From the NCBI GenBank assembly GCA_041658605.1, contig JBAZZU010000029.1, positions 1 to 27,467 on the forward strand: 27,467 nucleotides of DNA. The letters run 5' to 3'. The translations under genes were made by a program, and so were the position numbers. Positions 6,096 through 14,730 of this stretch are shown here, piece after piece. Numbering within the stretch: position 1 is the first letter of the stretch; every line of letters starts with the position of its first letter. The notes under the pieces are model-generated. The model did not search any database. It was not told the origin of the DNA and worked only from the letters and a program-made list of their open reading frames with translations. This DNA is from JBAZWE01 sp041658605. Lineage in GTDB: Bacteria > Actinomycetota > Thermoleophilia > BMS3ABIN01.

Positions 6096-8684
6096 ATGGC
6101 AAAATTCTTACATAAAGCCCTTCACATGGGCGAGGGAAAAAAATTCAGGAAGCTGCAGGAGCAGGTCTCTGAAGTAAACGCATTCGAGGACGGAATGAAG
6201 TCCCTGAATGACGAAGAGCTCGCTGCGAAGACGCCCGAGTTCCGGCAGCGTTTTATCGACGGCGAGACCCTCGACGACCTGCTTCCCGAGGCGTATGCCG
6301 TGGCGCGTGAAGCATCGCGCCGCAAACTGGGAATGCGCCACTTCGATGTCCAGATCATGGGCGGCATCGTACTCCACCAGGGGAAGATCGCCGAGATGAA
6401 GACTGGTGAAGGAAAAACCCTCGTGGCGACCCTGCCGGTTTATCTGAACGCGCTATCCGGCAACAGCGTACACGTCGTCACGGTCAACGATTACCTGGCC
6501 AGGCGCGACGCAGAGTGGATGATGCCGGTCTACAACTTCCTGGGCCTGAAGGTCGGTATCCTTCAGGACAACATGAGCAAGGAAGAGCGCCGCGAGGCTT
6601 ATATCGCGGACTGTACATATGGCACCAACTCCGAGTTCGGCTTCGATTATCTGCGCGACAACATGGCCCTGCGCTTCGATGAGAAAGTGCAGCGCGGCCA
6701 CAGCTTCGCCATCGTCGATGAAGTCGACAGTATCCTCATCGACGAGGCGCGGACGCCGCTCATTATTTCCGGCGCCCCCGAGGAAGCGGCTTCCACCTAT
6801 TACAAGTTCGCCGCTATCGTGCCGCTGCTGCGCGCGGAGCAGGATTATGAAGTCGATGAGAAACACCGCACGGTGTCGATCACGGAAGCCGGCGTGGCCA
6901 AGGTCGAAAAAGCCGTCGGTGTCGAGAACCTTTATGAATCAAAACACGGCCAGCTGGTCAATCACCTGATGCAGGCCCTCAAGGCTCACGCACTTTTCAA
7001 GAAAGATGTCGAGTATGTCGTCAAGGACGGCGAGGTACTCATCGTCGACGAATTCACCGGCCGCATCATGGACGGCAGGCGTTATTCGGAAGGACTGCAC
7101 CAGGCCATCGAGGCCAAGGAGAAGGTGCGCATCCGTGAAGAAAACCAGACCCTCGCGACGATAACGCTGCAGAATTATTTTCGCATGTACGACAGGCTGG
7201 CCGGCATGACCGGCACGGCGGCCACCGAGGCCGACGAGTTCATGCACATCTACAAGCTCGAGGTCGTCTCCGTCCCGTCGAACATGCCGTTGGTCCGTGA
7301 TGACCGCAACGATTTTATCTACAAGACCAAGAAGGCCAAGTTCAGGAAGGCCGCAGAGGATATCGCCGAATGTCATAAAAAGGGCCAGCCGGTCCTAGTC
7401 GGAACGGTTTCCATCGAGACCAGCGAATACCTGAGCGACATGCTCAAACGGCGAGGCATCAACCACCAGGTGCTGAACGCCAAGCATCACGAGAAGGAAG
7501 CCGAGATCATCAAGAACGCCGGCGAGTCCGGCACGGTGACGATAGCCACCAACATGGCCGGCCGCGGTGTGGACATCAAGCTTGGCAATGGTGTCCGCGA
7601 GCTGGGCGGCCTCTATGTGCTGGGCACGGAACGCCACGAGAGCCGCCGCATCGACAACCAGCTGCGAGGCCGCAGCGGGCGCCAGGGCGATGCCGGAGCC
7701 ACGCGATTCTATCTGTCCGCCGAGGATGATGTCATCCGGCTGTTTGCCGGCGATCGTATCTTCAACATACTCGACAAGCTCTCACCGGAAGAAGACATGC
7801 CCATCGAGCACAAGATGCTGAGCAAGACGGTGGAGAACGCCCAGCGCAAGGTGGAGCAGCAGAACTTCCAGATCAGGAAGCGCGTGCTCGAGTACGATGA
7901 CGTCATGAACATGCAACGCCAGGTCGTATACGAACAGCGCAACAAGATCCTCGAGGGCGGCGACATCAGTGAAGACGCGCAAGAGATAGTAGATGACGTG
8001 CTGATTACCCAGGTTGAGCTGTACGCCGACGCTGGCGAATATCCCGAAGACTGGGACTGGGACAAGCTCATGACCTCGCTGAAGTCGTATTACGACATGA
8101 CTTTCGGCAAGGAAGACATAGATCTCGAAGATATAACCCAGGAGGATCTGCTGGAGCGGGTCCTTAAAGACGCCCATGCTGTCTACGCACGCAAGGAAGT
8201 GGAATTTACCCCCGAGCATATGCGCGAACTCGAGCGCCTGGTTATGCTTGGCGTGATCGACAACCGCTGGCGCGAGCATCTATACGACATGGACTATCTC
8301 AGGGAAGGAATACACTGGCGCGGCCTCTCACAGAAAGACCCGCTGGTCGAGTACAAGTCTGAAGGTTTCGCCATGTTCCAGGAGCTGATGGGGTCGATCA
8401 AGGAAGATTTTGTCCGCACCATCTTCCATATGAGCCGCGTGCCGCAGGACGACATGCAGGAGCGCCGCGAACGTGACCTGAATTATAGCTACGACGACGG
8501 CACTACATCGCGCCTGCCGGAAGCGGCAGAAGAAGCCAAGGCGTCAGCCCAGGCGGGTCAGGCCGGAGCGCCGGGCAAGGCGCCGGCGGCGGTCGTCACG
8601 CGGGTAGCAGACAAGGTCGGCCGCAACGACCCGTGTCCGTGCGGCAGCGGTAAAAAATACAAGAAGTGCTGCGGTGCGGAATAG
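6096..8684 (+). CDS. secA: Preprotein translocase ATPase SecA
   Basis: The motor that drives unfolded preproteins through the SecYEG channel at the plasma membrane. The 862-residue protein has the Walker A motif MKTGEGKT at residues 101-108, the DEAD-like motif DEVDSILIDEARTPLIISG near 208, the TGTAATEADEF region, and the second-motor motifs TNMAGRGVDIKLG and QLRGRSGRQGD. The helical scaffold and wing domains follow, and the C-terminus ends with the zinc-binding tail GRNDPCPCGSGKKYKKCCG, which in other species contacts lipids, SecB or ribosomes. The start at 6096 matches family N-termini. A terminator follows at 8716. Identification is secure. Confidence 0.99.
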   Translation: MAKFLHKALHMGEGKKFRKLQEQVSEVNAFEDGMKSLNDEELAAKTPEFRQRFIDGETLDDLLPEAYAVAREASRRKLGMRHFDVQIMGGIVLHQGKIAEMKTGEGKTLVATLPVYLNALSGNSVHVVTVNDYLARRDAEWMMPVYNFLGLKVGILQDNMSKEERREAYIADCTYGTNSEFGFDYLRDNMALRFDEKVQRGHSFAIVDEVDSILIDEARTPLIISGAPEEAASTYYKFAAIVPLLRAEQDYEVDEKHRTVSITEAGVAKVEKAVGVENLYESKHGQLVNHLMQALKAHALFKKDVEYVVKDGEVLIVDEFTGRIMDGRRYSEGLHQAIEAKEKVRIREENQTLATITLQNYFRMYDRLAGMTGTAATEADEFMHIYKLEVVSVPSNMPLVRDDRNDFIYKTKKAKFRKAAEDIAECHKKGQPVLVGTVSIETSEYLSDMLKRRGINHQVLNAKHHEKEAEIIKNAGESGTVTIATNMAGRGVDIKLGNGVRELGGLYVLGTERHESRRIDNQLRGRSGRQGDAGATRFYLSAEDDVIRLFAGDRIFNILDKLSPEEDMPIEHKMLSKTVENAQRKVEQQNFQIRKRVLEYDDVMNMQRQVVYEQRNKILEGGDISEDAQEIVDDVLITQVELYADAGEYPEDWDWDKLMTSLKSYYDMTFGKEDIDLEDITQEDLLERVLKDAHAVYARKEVEFTPEHMRELERLVMLGVIDNRWREHLYDMDYLREGIHWRGLSQKDPLVEYKSEGFAMFQELMGSIKEDFVRTIFHMSRVPQDDMQERRERDLNYSYDDGTTSRLPEAAEEAKASAQAGQAGAPGKAPAAVVTRVADKVGRNDPCPCGSGKKYKKCCGAE

Positions 8685-8715
8685 CTTCCGTTAGTTGACA
8701 TTGAGCAGTTTCCTG

Positions 8716-8736
8716 CCCCTACGTCGAGGGGTTTTT
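8716..8736 (+). terminator. Intrinsic terminator after secA
   Basis: CCCCT (8716-8720) pairs with AGGGG (8727-8731) around ACGTCG, followed by five T residues. It separates secA from the convergent glycosyltransferase gene, which ends 12 bases further on. Confidence 0.65.
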
Positions 8737-8747
8737 GTTCGCGCCCC

Positions 8748-9980
8748 TCACAGTTTTGAATTCAGGCGGCACCTCGCCATCAGTACTACCAGGATAACCG
8801 TCCCGATTCCCAGCAGAGAATAAGTGTTTCCCAGGTCGAAGAGCTCTGTGGTCCTGCCGACGGCGTACCTGTTCAGGAAGAAAAGATCGAAACTTACGAA
8901 CAGCAGGCCGGGTACGAGTACGAATCTTTCCCATGTCCCCAGCCGCTCGAAATTATAAAGAAGCAGGACCACGGCCAGAGCCGTAAAGCAGAAAGCATTG
9001 TCGGTCGTGTATGTGATCAGCGGCATCAGGGCGAGCATCAGCGCGAAGTCCAGCGCCTCAGGATTACGAACCCCCCTGTCTTTGACAAACAGCCATAACA
9101 CGGTGCAGCCGATTCCCAGGATCACGACGAACGGAAAGACCTTGAAGAACGGCGAATCAGAGGGCAGAAAAGCGAGCGGTGAGTAGCGGGCCAGCATCGA
9201 ATAGGCAGTGTGGTTTCCCGCCTGCAGGAGGTCCTGTTTTACGCCCAGTTCGTCGAAGACCGTGCCGATCCAGTGCCGCTGCTGCGCGAGAAATTCCCCG
9301 CTTCTGAAAAAAACGGCGGGCAACAGGAAAAAGAAACCGGTGAAAAACAGGAACCAGCCGGCGTCCCCGAACCTCTTTTTGATAATAAAATAGGGCAGAA
9401 AGGCTAGCCCGTAGGGCTTTATGAAGATGGTGAAGGCAAGCAGCGCGCTCGACCAGACGGTTTTTTTCCTGATGAACAGGAACGCGACACAGACATACGC
9501 GACCATTAGAAGATAATTTATCTGCCCGAAAGCGAACTCCGTCCAGAGATGGGGCCACATGAGGAGCGCGGCGATGAGGAGGACTCCATTGGCCTTTGCG
9601 GGGTCGTGCCTGAAGCCGGGTGCGACGATCGACAGGGCGAAATAGAAGCCGGCCACGATTCCTGTTGAGATGAAAAGCCAGTAGAAGATCTTGGCAAGCC
9701 AGAGCGGCAGCAACGAGAAGGGAACAAAGAGAATCGTCGCCGTGGGCGAATATTTAAAGACAAAATGGCCGTCCTCGGCTGCGCGATAGAGGTTCTCCCC
9801 ATCCAGAAGCCGGGCGGCCGCGCGGTAATAGACCTGGAAGTCGAATAAGTTTATCCCGCCTCCGCCGAGGCTCGTAAGCTCCTGCAGGATGAGCACGACG
9901 CATAGCCAGCCTGCGATGACGGCAAGCGAGAAGAACCATACGGTCCTGTACCAGAGCGCGATTTTTGAGAAGATGTTCAA
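8748..9980 (-). CDS. GT87 (DUF2029) family membrane glycosyltransferase
   Basis: A polytopic membrane protein of about 410 residues with roughly ten hydrophobic segments. It fits the GT87/DUF2029 family, whose characterised actinobacterial members (such as PimE) transfer mannose from polyprenyl-phosphate-mannose to lipid glycans on the outer face of the membrane. The signature is clear: an acidic loop LFDFQVYYRAAARLLDGENLY, with the likely catalytic aspartate, then KYSPTATILFVPFSLLPLW, and later IFIKPYGLAFLPYF. Acceptor and sugar are unknown. The frame is open to ATG at 10091, but that would overlap the prfB start and promoter. TTG at 9980 lies about 22 bases after a predicted minus-strand promoter and starts just before the first membrane segment, so I prefer it, without a clear ribosome binding site. 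It runs against its neighbours. Confidence 0.8.
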   Translation of the reverse strand: MNIFSKIALWYRTVWFFSLAVIAGWLCVVLILQELTSLGGGGINLFDFQVYYRAAARLLDGENLYRAAEDGHFVFKYSPTATILFVPFSLLPLWLAKIFYWLFISTGIVAGFYFALSIVAPGFRHDPAKANGVLLIAALLMWPHLWTEFAFGQINYLLMVAYVCVAFLFIRKKTVWSSALLAFTIFIKPYGLAFLPYFIIKKRFGDAGWFLFFTGFFFLLPAVFFRSGEFLAQQRHWIGTVFDELGVKQDLLQAGNHTAYSMLARYSPLAFLPSDSPFFKVFPFVVILGIGCTVLWLFVKDRGVRNPEALDFALMLALMPLITYTTDNAFCFTALAVVLLLYNFERLGTWERFVLVPGLLFVSFDLFFLNRYAVGRTTELFDLGNTYSLLGIGTVILVVLMARCRLNSKL

Positions 9981-10008
9981 ACAGGTAAAAGGTTGACTAA
10001 GGCTGGAG

Positions 10009-10037
10009 CTTATAATACAAGTTGGGACAATGGTGAA
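10009..10037 (-). promoter_or_regulatory. Minus-strand promoter of the GT87 gene
   Basis: Read on the minus strand, TTCACC (10037-10032) and TATAAG (10014-10009) are 17 bases apart. This would start the glycosyltransferase mRNA near 10002. It overlaps the prfB -10 box and first codons, so the two divergent genes may interfere with each other. Confidence 0.4.
10011..10016 (+). promoter_or_regulatory. Consensus -10 box of prfB
   Basis: TATAAT ends 13 bases before the prfB ATG at 10030, so the predicted leader is only about 7 bases. A TTGACT at 9993-9998 is only 12 bases away, too close for a standard -35 box. No strong Shine-Dalgarno sequence is present. Confidence 0.5.
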
Positions 10038-11182
10038 AAAGAACGCAACCGGACATACAATAGACGAACTCGAAGAGCTTTTCTCCCGCATCGGCGAGAA
10101 GTTCCGCTGGCTCGGTGATTACCTTTGACCCCGCTTCACTCGAAAAACAGATCGGTGAGCTCGAAGGGCACATGCAGCAGCCGGACTTCTGGTCCGACAA
10201 GCACGCGGCTGCCCGGGTAAGCTCCGAGTACCGCCGCGCCAAACGGCGGCTGGAGCGCTACCTGACGACCGGGGCTGAAGTCGGCGACGTTGAAGCCATG
10301 GTGGAGATGACACGCGAGGCTGTCAGCCAGGGCGGCGCGGGCGCCGAAGCCGATTTCATGGAAGAATCGTGGAGCTCTCTTCAGCAGACCCTCAAACACC
10401 TCGAGCAGCTGGAGGAGGAGCGCCTCTTCAGTGGCGAATATGACGACGGCGAGGCCGTGCTTACACTGCATCCAGGCGCCGGCGGCACCGAATCGCAGGA
10501 CTGGGTTGAGATGCTGCTGCGCATGTACCTGCGCTGGGCCAGCCAGCGTGGATACAAGGCCGAGATCAACGAGGCGACCGCCGGCGACGAGGCGGGCCTG
10601 AAAAGCGTCACGGTGACGATATCGGGCGAGAATGCCTACGGACTGCTGACGGCCGAGCGCGGCGTGCATCGCCTGGTGCGAATATCACCCTACGATGCCG
10701 CCAAACGCCGCCACACCAGTTTCGCTTCGGTCGAGGTGAGCCCCATGGTGGAGGAGGACGTCGAAGTCGAGATCGACGAGAAGGACTTAAAGATAGACAC
10801 CTACCGCGCCAGCGGCGCCGGCGGCCAGCACGTCAACAAGACTGATTCGGCCGTGCGCATCACGCATGTTCCCACCGGTCTCGTGGCCCAGTGCCAGAAC
10901 GAGCGCTCACAGCTTTCTAACAAGAACACAGCCATGAAGCTGCTGAAAGGCAAGCTCGTCGAACTCGAGGAGAGGCAGCGCGCCGAGGAGATGGAGAAGG
11001 AACGCGGCGATATCATGGAGATTGCCTGGGGCAGCCAGATCCGTTCATACGTTCTGGCGCCGTACCAGCTGGTCAAGGACCACCGGACCGATTACGAGGT
11101 AGGGAACGCGCAAGGCGTACTGGACGGGGACCTCGACGGGTTCATCCACGAGTTCCTTGTGAAAAGGGCGGGAAAGGCATGA
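10030..11182 (+). CDS. prfB: Peptide chain release factor 2, with programmed +1 frameshift
   Basis: Recognises UGA and UAA stop codons and triggers peptide release on the ribosome. Translation begins at ATG 10030, reads 32 codons to CTT at 10123, meets an in-frame TGA at 10126, and must slip forward one base to continue as GAC at 10127. The product is 383 residues, slightly longer than the usual 365-370. The catalytic GGQ motif is at residues 264-266 in SGAGGQHVNKTDSAVR. The codon-reading tripeptide, SPF in Escherichia coli, is SPY here (VRISPYDAAKRRHTSF). GTG at 10115 in the second frame would delete the N-terminal helix and is not the real start. The frameshift lets low RF2 levels raise RF2 synthesis. 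The divergent GT87 gene shares its upstream region. Confidence 0.95.
10114..10129 (+). promoter_or_regulatory. RF2 autoregulatory frameshift site
   Basis: The slippery site CTTTGAC occupies 10123-10129 and is the canonical RF2 sequence. Three bases before it lies GGTGAT (10114-10119), which is complementary to the AUCACC stretch at the 3' end of 16S rRNA, adjoining the usual anti-Shine-Dalgarno core. Escherichia coli uses AGGGGG at the same distance. The spacing to the slip site is kept, but the pairing register is shifted. Confidence 0.9.
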
Positions 11183-11228
11183 TCCATGATAGATGCCGCA
11201 GCATACGCAACGTTCCGGGTAACAGCTG

Positions 11229-11522
11229 ATGGCCGTGGCAAAGAAGCATATGGCATCCGACGATCTTCAGAACATCCCCGGTGTCGGCCCGAGCCTTGCG
11301 CGGGATTTGAACGATCTCGGTTATACCCGGGTCTCTCAGCTTCGCGGCGCCGACCCGGAGCAGATGTATCGAAAACTCACCGCTCTTCGCGGAAGCCATG
11401 TCGACCGCTGTGTGCTGTATGTGTTTCGCTGTGCCGTCTACTTTGCCGGCAATTCCGTCCACGAACCGGAGCTTCTTAAATGGTGGAACTGGAAGGACGA
11501 AAAAGAAGCGCGAACGGCTTGA
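11229..11522 (+). CDS. Cdd1-like helix-hairpin-helix protein
   Basis: A 97-residue protein of the Cdd1 or pathogenicity-locus family, often annotated as mitomycin-resistance related. Its function is not established. The N-terminal half holds a helix-hairpin-helix motif, LQNIPGVGPSLARDLNDLGY, typical of non-specific DNA contact. The C-terminal half carries the family hallmarks VDRCVLYVFRCAVYFA and LLKWWNWKD. ATG at 11229 and ATG at 11250 are both possible starts, and neither has a strong ribosome binding site. The gene begins 46 bases after the prfB stop and could share its transcript. A scrap resembling the end of prfB lies about 100 bases downstream. Confidence 0.8.
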   Translation: MAVAKKHMASDDLQNIPGVGPSLARDLNDLGYTRVSQLRGADPEQMYRKLTALRGSHVDRCVLYVFRCAVYFAGNSVHEPELLKWWNWKDEKEARTA

Positions 11523-11620
11523 TGTGATGAGAAAGATCCTCACATGTTTCCTGCCGGGGCTGGTGGCGGAGTCATATCCGGTGCAGGGTACCGCTTCCGT
11601 GATCCTGCTCGAGGACTAGC

Positions 11621-11677
11621 GGGGGCCACGACGACCTTATTCACGAATTCCTATTTGTGAATGCGGCGAAAGGGTAA
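11621..11677 (+). pseudogene. Remnant resembling the 3' end of an RF2 gene
   Basis: Bases 11630-11677 read DDLIHEFLFVNAAKG then stop, against DLDGFIHEFLVKRAGKA then stop at the real prfB end. IHEFL is identical, and the distance to the stop codon is nearly the same. The frame is closed upstream by TGA at 11600 and nothing earlier resembles RF2. This looks like a decayed copy of a release-factor tail, though a chance match is possible. Confidence 0.4.
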
Positions 11678-11789
11678 GCTGTTATTGATGGCTATCCAGA
11701 CCGGGATGAAATATAAACCTCCCATGTTGAGACTATAGTTCGCAGGACGATCAGTCGTTTTACTGGAACGATTAAAAGGCGGTGGACAG

Positions 11790-14630
11790 TTGCGGGAGAC
11801 CGATGAGAACTTCAGGACAATCTTTGAATACGCCAACGACGGCTTCCTCATCGCGCGCGCGTCGGATAAGAAATTTGTAGAGGCGAACCGGAACATGTGC
11901 AGGATGCTTGGGTATTCGCTGGCCGAAATTAAGACGCTCGGCGTCGAAGACATTCATCCGAAGCAGGATCTTCCCCGCGTGATAGATGCATTCGAGCAGC
12001 AGATGCGTGGAGAGATGTCGATCGCCGAGGCTTTGCCGGTTTTACGGAAGGACGGCAGCGTCTTTTATGCGGACATCAGCTCCTCGATGATAACCGTGGC
12101 AGGACAGCCGCATTTGCTGGGCGTATTCCGCGACATCACCTCACGCAAGTGGGCGCAGGAAGGCCTGCAGCGGTCAGAAGAATTATTCCGCTCTTTATTT
12201 GAGAATGCGCCCATCGGCATGGGTGTGGTCGGACTCGATGACCGCTTTTTGAAGGTCAATCCCACCCTGTGCAATTTCCTGGGTTATTCAGAAGCAGAGT
12301 TGCTCGCCAGAACGGTATCCGAGGTCACATATCCCGAGGACAGGGAGAAGGAAGCTAAAAATAAATCCACAATCCTGGATGGAAGTGAACAGTTCTTTCA
12401 GATGGAAAAACGATATCTGCGGGCCGATGGCCAGACAGTTTGGGGACAACTGAGCGTTTCGCCATTACAGGACAGCAACGGCAATACAAAATACTTCCTG
12501 GGACAGCTGGAAGATATCAACGCGCGCAAGCAGGCGGAAGAGGAGCGGACGCGCCAGCAGCAGCTTCTCATGGCCATTAATCGGGGACAGGAACAATTCA
12601 TCACCAGCCAGGAAGAAGGCAAGGCCTTCGATGACCTCCTGGACGTCATGCTCACAATCACGGGAAGTGAATTCGGATTCATCGGCGAGGTGCAGACCAC
12701 TCCCGAAGGCCATCCCAGTCTAACAAGCAAAGCCATCAGCTATATTGCCAGGAGTCAGGAGACGAAGACCTTCTACGAGCAGAATGCCCCTGGTGGATTT
12801 GTCATAAATAACCTGGAATCCCTACTAGGCGTTGCAATCACTTCGGGCGAGCCGGTTATCGCCAACCAGCCATCCGATGATCCCCGCAGGGGCGGTATGC
12901 CTTCGGGACATCCATTGCTTGATTCCTTTCTTGGAATTCCCATATGTTCGTCCGGGAAAATCCTCGCCCTGCTGGGTGTGGCCAACCGGCCGGGTGGTTA
13001 CGACCAGAAGTTGGTCGATTTTCTCAAACCGCTTCTCAACACAGTGGGTCAGCTTATCGAGGCAAGGCGCAGCGAAATCAGACGCAAGCAGGCGGAAGAC
13101 GCCCTAAAGGAATCCGAGCGGCAGTTCAGGACGCTTTTCAATCAATCAACCGATGGCATGTTCATACTTGATATGAAGGGCAACTTTATCGATATCAATC
13201 AGACGGCTCATGAGAGGCTGGGATATACCAAGGAAGAAATGCTGGCCATGAGCGTCAGCAAGCTCGATCCGCCTGAATTCGCCGTCAGGGTTCCCGAGCG
13301 GCTCGCAAAAATCATCAAGGACGGACAGGCGATCTTCGAGTCGGCTCATTTGAGGAAAGACGGGACGGCCATGCCCGTAGAGATCAACTCACGCATTATT
13401 GATTTTCGCGGGCAGGAAGCTTTTTTCAGCGTCATCAGGGATATTTCTGAACGAAAGCAGGCGGAAGCGGAAAAGGAGAAACTCCAGACTCAGCTGATGC
13501 AGGCTGGCAAGATGGAAGCTGTCGGCCAGCTCGCCGGGGGTGTTGCACACGATTTCAACAACATGCTTGGGGTCATACTGGGAAATGCCGAACTGGCGAT
13601 GATGGAGACACGGGAAGATGAGCCGTCATACGCAAACCTCCAGGAAATCGTACTTTCGGCGCGGCGCTCAGCCGACCTGACACGGCAGCTCCTGGGCTTC
13701 GCCCGCAAACAGAGCATCAGACCGCAGTTGCTGGATTTGAACGAACTTGTAGCCAATCTGCTTAAAATGATTGAACGGCTCATAGGAGAGGATATCGAGC
13801 TTTTATGGAGACCGGGGTCCGACCTGCCGGCTATCAATATGGACCCAACCCAGCTCGACCAGCTGCTCATCAACCTTGTGGTTAACGCACGCGACGCCAT
13901 CGAAGGCGCTGGAGCGATAACAATAATAACGGAGCACGTGGTATTAGATGAATCATTCTGCCGGGATCACGCCGGGTCAGTGCCAGGTGACTACGCAGAG
14001 CTGGAGGTAAGCGACGATGGCGCCGGCATGAGCAGGGAAGTGCTCGATCAGCTTTTCCAGCCGTTCTTTACGACCAAAGAGACCGGCAAGGGCACAGGAC
14101 TGGGCCTTGCCATGGTTTACGGTGTCGTCAAACAGAATAACGGCTTTATAAATGTTTACAGCGAACCAGGCCAGGGCACGACGTTCAGGATCTACCTGCC
14201 CAGCGTCCAGGGTGAAGAGGTTGCGCCGGTGAAGGCTGAAAAAGAAAAGCCCGCAGGCGGAACCGAGACATTATTGATTGTCGAGGATGAGACATCGATT
14301 CTCGATATAGCAAGGCAATCGCTCGGGGGGGCAGGATACAAAGTGCTGACCGCCGGCACGGCAGGTGAAGCTATCGACATGATCAACGAATATACCGGCA
14401 CCATCGACCTTCTGATCACCGACGTGATCATGCCGGGGATGAACGGAAAAGATTTATGCGACAAGGTCAAGGAATTGCGTCCCGATGTCAGGGTTCTGTT
14501 CATGTCGGGCTATACGGCGGACGTGATATCCAACCGGGGCGTAATCGAAGAGGGCGACGAGTTTCTTCAAAAGCCCTTCTCTATCAGTGCACTTGCAGAA
14601 AAAGTGAGAGATGTGCTGACCCACGTCTGA
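11790..14630 (+). CDS. Hybrid histidine kinase (PAS-PAS-GAF-PAS-kinase-receiver)
   Basis: A 946-residue sensor kinase with no membrane segment, so probably cytoplasmic. In order: PAS (about 1-115), PAS (135-250), GAF (265-425), PAS (445-565), HisKA with phospho-acceptor His587 in GGVAHDFNNMLG, HATPase (690-800; NLVVNARDAIE, DDGAGM, GKGTGLGLAMVYG), and a C-terminal receiver (830-945) with acidic pair E832-D833, phospho-acceptor Asp878 in ITDVIMPGMNG and lysine in LQKPFS. The PAS-joining linkers repeat the 13-base string AAGCAGGCGGAAG at 12528, 13086 and 13455, a sign of internal duplication. TTG at 11790 is the first start after an in-frame TAG at 11736 and follows AAGGCGGTGG. No partner regulator is adjacent, so the signal and output are unknown. 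Confidence 0.92.
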   Translation: MRETDENFRTIFEYANDGFLIARASDKKFVEANRNMCRMLGYSLAEIKTLGVEDIHPKQDLPRVIDAFEQQMRGEMSIAEALPVLRKDGSVFYADISSSMITVAGQPHLLGVFRDITSRKWAQEGLQRSEELFRSLFENAPIGMGVVGLDDRFLKVNPTLCNFLGYSEAELLARTVSEVTYPEDREKEAKNKSTILDGSEQFFQMEKRYLRADGQTVWGQLSVSPLQDSNGNTKYFLGQLEDINARKQAEEERTRQQQLLMAINRGQEQFITSQEEGKAFDDLLDVMLTITGSEFGFIGEVQTTPEGHPSLTSKAISYIARSQETKTFYEQNAPGGFVINNLESLLGVAITSGEPVIANQPSDDPRRGGMPSGHPLLDSFLGIPICSSGKILALLGVANRPGGYDQKLVDFLKPLLNTVGQLIEARRSEIRRKQAEDALKESERQFRTLFNQSTDGMFILDMKGNFIDINQTAHERLGYTKEEMLAMSVSKLDPPEFAVRVPERLAKIIKDGQAIFESAHLRKDGTAMPVEINSRIIDFRGQEAFFSVIRDISERKQAEAEKEKLQTQLMQAGKMEAVGQLAGGVAHDFNNMLGVILGNAELAMMETREDEPSYANLQEIVLSARRSADLTRQLLGFARKQSIRPQLLDLNELVANLLKMIERLIGEDIELLWRPGSDLPAINMDPTQLDQLLINLVVNARDAIEGAGAITIITEHVVLDESFCRDHAGSVPGDYAELEVSDDGAGMSREVLDQLFQPFFTTKETGKGTGLGLAMVYGVVKQNNGFINVYSEPGQGTTFRIYLPSVQGEEVAPVKAEKEKPAGGTETLLIVEDETSILDIARQSLGGAGYKVLTAGTAGEAIDMINEYTGTIDLLITDVIMPGMNGKDLCDKVKELRPDVRVLFMSGYTADVISNRGVIEEGDEFLQKPFSISALAEKVRDVLTHV

Positions 14631-14632
14631 AG

Positions 14633-14653
14633 GCCCCCGCTGACCGCGGGGGC
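14633..14653 (+). terminator. GC-rich terminator-like hairpin after the kinase
   Basis: GCCCCCGC (14633-14640) pairs perfectly with GCGGGGGC (14646-14653) around TGACC. Only a weak T-rich tail (TTATCCT) follows. It lies 3 bases after the kinase stop and about 80 bases before hisG. Confidence 0.6.
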
Positions 14654-14730
14654 TTATCCTCAGGTATCGTTTCCGATAGAATCCTGAAAGTGGAACCATA
14701 CCGTCGTCATTATCTGACAAGGAGACAAAA

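Noticed and set aside
9981..10091. ATG 10091 as the GT87 start
   Set aside because: It would run through the prfB start and its promoter, and the added 37 residues are serine-rich without similarity.
10115..10126. GTG 10115 as the RF2 start
   Set aside because: It would lose the conserved N-terminal helix. The zero-frame ATG 10030 plus CTTTGAC frameshift gives a complete RF2.
11186..11479. 97-codon plus-strand frame beginning at 11186
   Set aside because: Different frame over the Cdd1-like gene, which has clear family motifs; arginine- and proline-rich shadow product.
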